Notes under the pieces: generated by a model | Seen by the model: only the letters and a program-made list of their open reading frames with translations | Databases searched by the model: none | What the model was told of the DNA's origin: nothing | Translations under genes and position numbers: made by a program | Source of the DNA: Phoronis australis | Taxonomy: Eukaryota; Phoronida; Phoronidae | Length of the DNA: 64,000 nucleotides | NCBI GenBank assembly: GCA_002633005.1 | Contig: NMRA01000075.1 | Location: 423,950 to 487,949 of the forward strand | Reading direction: 5' to 3' | Shown: positions 60,357 to 64,000 of the stretch, piece by piece | Layout of the letters: each line of letters opens with the position of its first letter | Position numbering within the stretch: the stretch's first letter is position 1

Positions 60357-61751
60357 GTATGTTTGTTTGGCTAAATCTCACTTAGAAATAATGAAAAAAC
60401 GATGATTAATAATCAACCCATTAACTAATTCAGGTTCCGTATTATTCTAAAATTATTGACATAATACCGTAACTTGAACGACTATCCAGTCCAATGCGGA
60501 GAAAAAAATATGTGTTCACTATCGCCATATACATGTAGAATTAACGACTTCGTTCCCGATCGCCGTCTCAAACAATAACCTGTTTGCATTGGTAAATATC
60601 TCGAAGTGTTTCACAAGTTATAACTAACAAAAGTGTCACCAGGGACGATTAAATTATAAACATCACACGTCTCTACATAAGAACCCTGGAATTGCTAATA
60701 ACAAGTAGAAATTGTCGATATTACGAGGCGCAAGGCATTTTACTGAAAGCCTTTGCTTTCTGAGCTCTTTATTTAAAAATAAGCAAAAGCCAAGTATTAT
60801 TTCAGATCCACAACAAAGGTTACTCTCTGACGCTTTTCTGTGTGTAGCATTCGTACCAAAGTGACCTTTATTTAAGCAGAAAATGACACTTAAACTCTCC
60901 GGGTACGTCATTGTCGTCTGCCATTTTTGGTGCAAGGTCTCGTTCTCGATCGCTTTCCGGGCGTTCTCGATCGCAGGTTGGCCGGGGTGGTTATGCTCAA
61001 ACCATTATTTATGCACACAAGTTTCTACCACAATACGGAAAGGCATCAGACGCATGTTGGTTTTGTGACTAAGCAACCATGGTGAAGGCCGGTTTATTGT
61101 TTCATTAGTTTCTGCTACAGTTCCTTGTTGAGTGGTCCGCCGCCTAGTTTCCAGGGGAAAACTGAAAAAGTGAGATATGTCAAACACGGCCAAAGAAATG
61201 TTATTGAAATCTGCTCTGCGAGGGTTGTATATTACAATCGAAGGATGGTGCACTTACCAATGGAAATATTGCGAGTGCGTTGTTAATTCTTTGAACGAGA
61301 GGGAAGTATCGAAGGCCACTCGATGTTCGGAGACATTCAGCTACCTGTGTATGAGTCCGTTCGAAACTCGCTCATTAATAACTTGAAGTTCGATGTTTGT
61401 TGGTGCTTTTCACGAATTCAATGGATGTGAGGAGATTTTGAAAGTTGTTAAAACAAGTTTCCCCGCCAGCGTGCAAAAATCGGCAGACAGATTAACAGGA
61501 GTACAAATGTCACCGTCTGTCACACTTTAGGAACATCTCGGTATGGCGCTGATAGGTTTAAAATCTATGAAGATTCATCGATATGATTTCATTTCAGACA
61601 CAATGACCTCTCGTAAATAAACCCACTTTTGTCCTGTACTTAATATAGACTCTACAGTTAAACTCTGGTTTATCACTCGACGCCTACGGTGCATTAGCAG
61701 GAGAAAGAAAGAGGATTTGATGAAACAAACTGGAGTTTAGAGTCCTTAATT

Positions 61752-62428
61752 TATTTTAAGATTCTAAACACTGTTTTGCTGATTTCAACCAGTCCTCTTT
61801 CTCTCTATTGCTAAACCACCATTGGATTCCATTAATTACAACAGATTTCAAATAAAACCGCATTTCAAATGTGGCACGGAGTAGACATGGTTCTTGGTGG
61901 GACATCTTTCCCTGCAGTTCCTTTGACAGACATCGAGCGAAATTTTCAAAATTCGCTCCAAACGTTTTAGTGTTTACGAGGGTTTCATAGACTTATTTTT
62001 AGACCTGAAATGGATTTTTGTGGTTGACATCTTTAAATAGAACAAAATCTAGTTAAACACGCCTATAAAATGATGACAAACCCGGCTTTGGCTTATTGAC
62101 AGGTATTGAAAGCAGGTATCCCATTCAGTTCTCTGAAACAAAGTATGGCTCTGTAACCTTCGACAACCCACACAACTTTGTAGCAAAATTTGTGAACGCG
62201 AAGTCTGCTAAATGGGCAAGCGTGACTTACTGTACGCCTTAGGCGAGGTACACAACAAAGAAGACCACCCCCAGAACCATAATATCCAGTTTGTGGCTCA
62301 GAGGTTATGAATTTTTGCTTGAATTTCACTTTTATCACTCCCGTGGGATGCCAGTGATGCATCAGCAGGTGGCAGGAGAAGTCTTTGAGTGGAATCGCCC
62401 AAACAGGGTTTAGTATTCTTTTAAAATA
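61752..62428. mobile_element. ~680-bp element with ~27-bp inverted ends
   Basis: The left end TATTTTAAGATTCTAAACAC and the right end (reverse complement of 62401-62428) TATTTTAAAAGAATACTAAA share the following CTGTTT block. The left portion is related to 48660-48850. An open frame inside is described as a finding. Confidence 0.55.
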
Positions 62429-62985
62429 GCGGAAGAATTACGGAAATAGTGCTAGGTGATGAATTTACATGTATACCAACGGTGCAAAAACACCATTTGT
62501 TTTCGCATAGAATTTCCCACCTCGACAAACGGCCATACACTTAAGTGACCACTCAGCTCAGTGAAGTACTCTTTAGTTTTGACTCGCGCTGCCTCTATGC
62601 ACCTTTAAAGTATATAATTATCATCCCTAAATTATTGATCAAGTTGTTGTCGGAAGGTAGGAAACTACATGTACTCCTTTCTTTTGGTCAGTACGACAAA
62701 TGTTACCCGTACGTATATTGAAGTTTTGAAGTCAAAAGATTCAATTTCTGACGGCTTGATGGAGGTTGTTTTCAGTAAGTAGCCTACACACGTAACTACT
62801 GTAAAATCGATAACACTTCGGGACTTATGATTCAAACAGGTTGAATTTTTATACGGCAGAACACTGAGGTACTAGACGCAGGTCTAAGGCAAATTAGCAG
62901 AAACGTGCCGTATTAATTTCAGGTTACAGATGCGTATAGGACCATGCGTAAATTTAGCCAAATACCTACAAAACGTTTGAATGGG
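62429..62985. other. Spacer, nothing recognised
   Basis: No exon or shared repeat identified. Confidence 0.4.
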
Positions 62986-63052
62986 AGGCGCAGCACTGAA
63001 AAAAGTGGGACTATAGCTCCCCAGCCCCCTATGATGCGCCGCCGACGAATAC
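62986..63052 (-). mobile_element. GGCGGCACAG-family MITE, single inverted monomer
   Basis: GGCGCAGCACTGAAAAAAGT, then CTATAGCTCCCCAGCCCCC and GCGCCGCC: one monomer in reverse orientation, unlike the two dimers at 25406 and 27400. Confidence 0.65.
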
Positions 63053-64000
63053 ATATTATTAAAGAAACATTTCATTTTTTGTGAAAGTAGAATTACACTT
63101 TGCCTTCAATGGCTATTATTTAGGTCACGTGACCACGTCTCAAAAAGCTGTTACAGTTTCTCAACTCATCATTTGAAGACCCATTTTGATAGCCACCGTT
63201 CGAAAGTGAAATAATTTTTAAATCAATTTCTATCGCCCTTTTGAAAAAACTGCATAAATCATATCTGGTCTGTAAAAGCATAATGCGTTCCGGTCTGTAC
63301 ACCGACTCATTTTGATACCTGCGCTCACCTCTGACCAGTTGCCAAAGAGATATCACATGCTAACCTAGTGTTGGCTTACGAAATTAATACATAAATATTT
63401 GGAAGTGGACTGCTGCGACGTCCACGTGCGTGCAGTATCAAACCCCTCGAACTACACACGTTGACCCAAGTCGCCACAGTAACCAGGTGGCGAGACCCTC
63501 TCGTCTCCAAGTCGGCTCACCACGATCTCATCCTAAACAACACGTGACAATCGACGGCATTTCGTGAGTCTGCTTAAATTAATCTAATAAACAAAATTCT
63601 AGTAAATCGAGAAGCATAAACTGAAGGGTGAAGCACTGAATATCGCATTTGCTGATTCCCCGTGACTCGCAAGTTACCACAGGCAACAGTTGCCTGGGTG
63701 ACCCCGGCCACTCAGAAGACCCATCACAAATCACGGTTATTGGTTAAATTTACGAATAAAAGAACAACAGATGACAAGTGATCAAACGCGTTGCTTTTAA
63801 TGTCCGGTATTACAAGATAATGTCATACATGTGGACAAAAATTAACAACATACATGTGTATCAGAAAGATTCAATAAACGCTGGTGTGGACTTGCGAATT
63901 AAATGGCACATAGTAAATTAACAAATGGTTATTTGTATGCTTTTATTATGAATTTAACAATGAGTTCAATTGAAAACAGAACAAGTTATCTTGATTTGAT
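63053..64000. other. Spacer to window end, nothing recognised
   Basis: No exon, RNA gene or shared repeat identified. TACATGTG-type words recur near 63827 and 63853. Confidence 0.35.

Larger units (their letters stand above)
57767..60987. mobile_element. 3.2 kb segment with 48-bp inverted ends and iterated GCGATCGAGAACGC motif
   Basis: 57767-57814 and 60940-60987 are reverse complements at 46 of 48 bases, starting CCCCGGCCAACC and each holding two GCGATCGAGAACG words. More copies follow inside the left end (about 58184, 58206 and 58236) and one inside the right end (about 60549, inverted). Motif direction is mirrored at the two ends, as expected of transposase-binding subterminal repeats. 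No target duplication was found at the tips. The 175-base N gap and a decayed zinc-finger frame lie inside. Superfamily unknown; a simple inverted duplication is the alternative. Confidence 0.65.

Noticed and set aside
1-64000. CRISPR arrays, operons or ribosome binding sites
   Set aside because: The DNA is from a eukaryote with introns; no evenly spaced short repeats with unique spacers are present.

Overview
The window is animal (eukaryotic) DNA from a draft assembly: genes are broken into exons with GT/AG introns, the spacers are AT-rich and full of diverged repeats, and there is a 175-base N gap (60070-60244) plus single n bases at 23866, 39552 and 53326. The 8-mer TACATGTA recurs throughout, which I associate with several marine invertebrate genomes such as amphioxus, hemichordates and molluscs. 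The gene content (an nrf-6-type acyltransferase and NRARP) fits a bilaterian invertebrate, but I cannot name the species.

Layout. (1) 1-7.3 kb: last four coding exons, plus strand, of a nose-resistant-to-fluoxetine (nrf-6) type membrane acyltransferase; the window starts inside this gene. Its introns hold a 1.6 kb repeat and small palindromic elements. (2) 7.3-17 kb: intergenic DNA with hAT-type elements, a CAT microsatellite and an inverted-repeat MITE. (3) 17.5-17.8 kb: a complete single-exon gene for NRARP, the Notch-regulated ankyrin-repeat protein, with four perfect matches to the Notch effector CSL/Su(H) site within 1.35 kb. (4) 18-34 kb: gene-poor DNA with MITEs, a CT-rich tract, a dead LINE (28.6-30.1 kb) and a foldback element. 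(5) 34.2-53.95 kb: a small plus-strand gene spread over 20 kb. Three exons join in phase and a fourth, with a stop, is likely; I do not recognise the product. Its introns hold a 1.65 kb tandem array, a LINE tail, a broken THAP-domain gene, a second copy of the 1.6 kb repeat and a hAT-like 2.2 kb element. (6) 54-64 kb: a 3.2 kb segment bounded by 48-bp inverted repeats built of an iterated GCGATCGAGAACGC motif, a decayed C2H2 zinc-finger reading frame, and several weak exon candidates.

The three supported genes are all on the plus strand but show no sign of working together; the window is mainly a record of DNA-transposon activity. The most unusual structures are the 3.2 kb inverted-repeat segment, the 1.65 kb tandem array with a nearly invariant 115-bp core, and the CSL cluster around NRARP.
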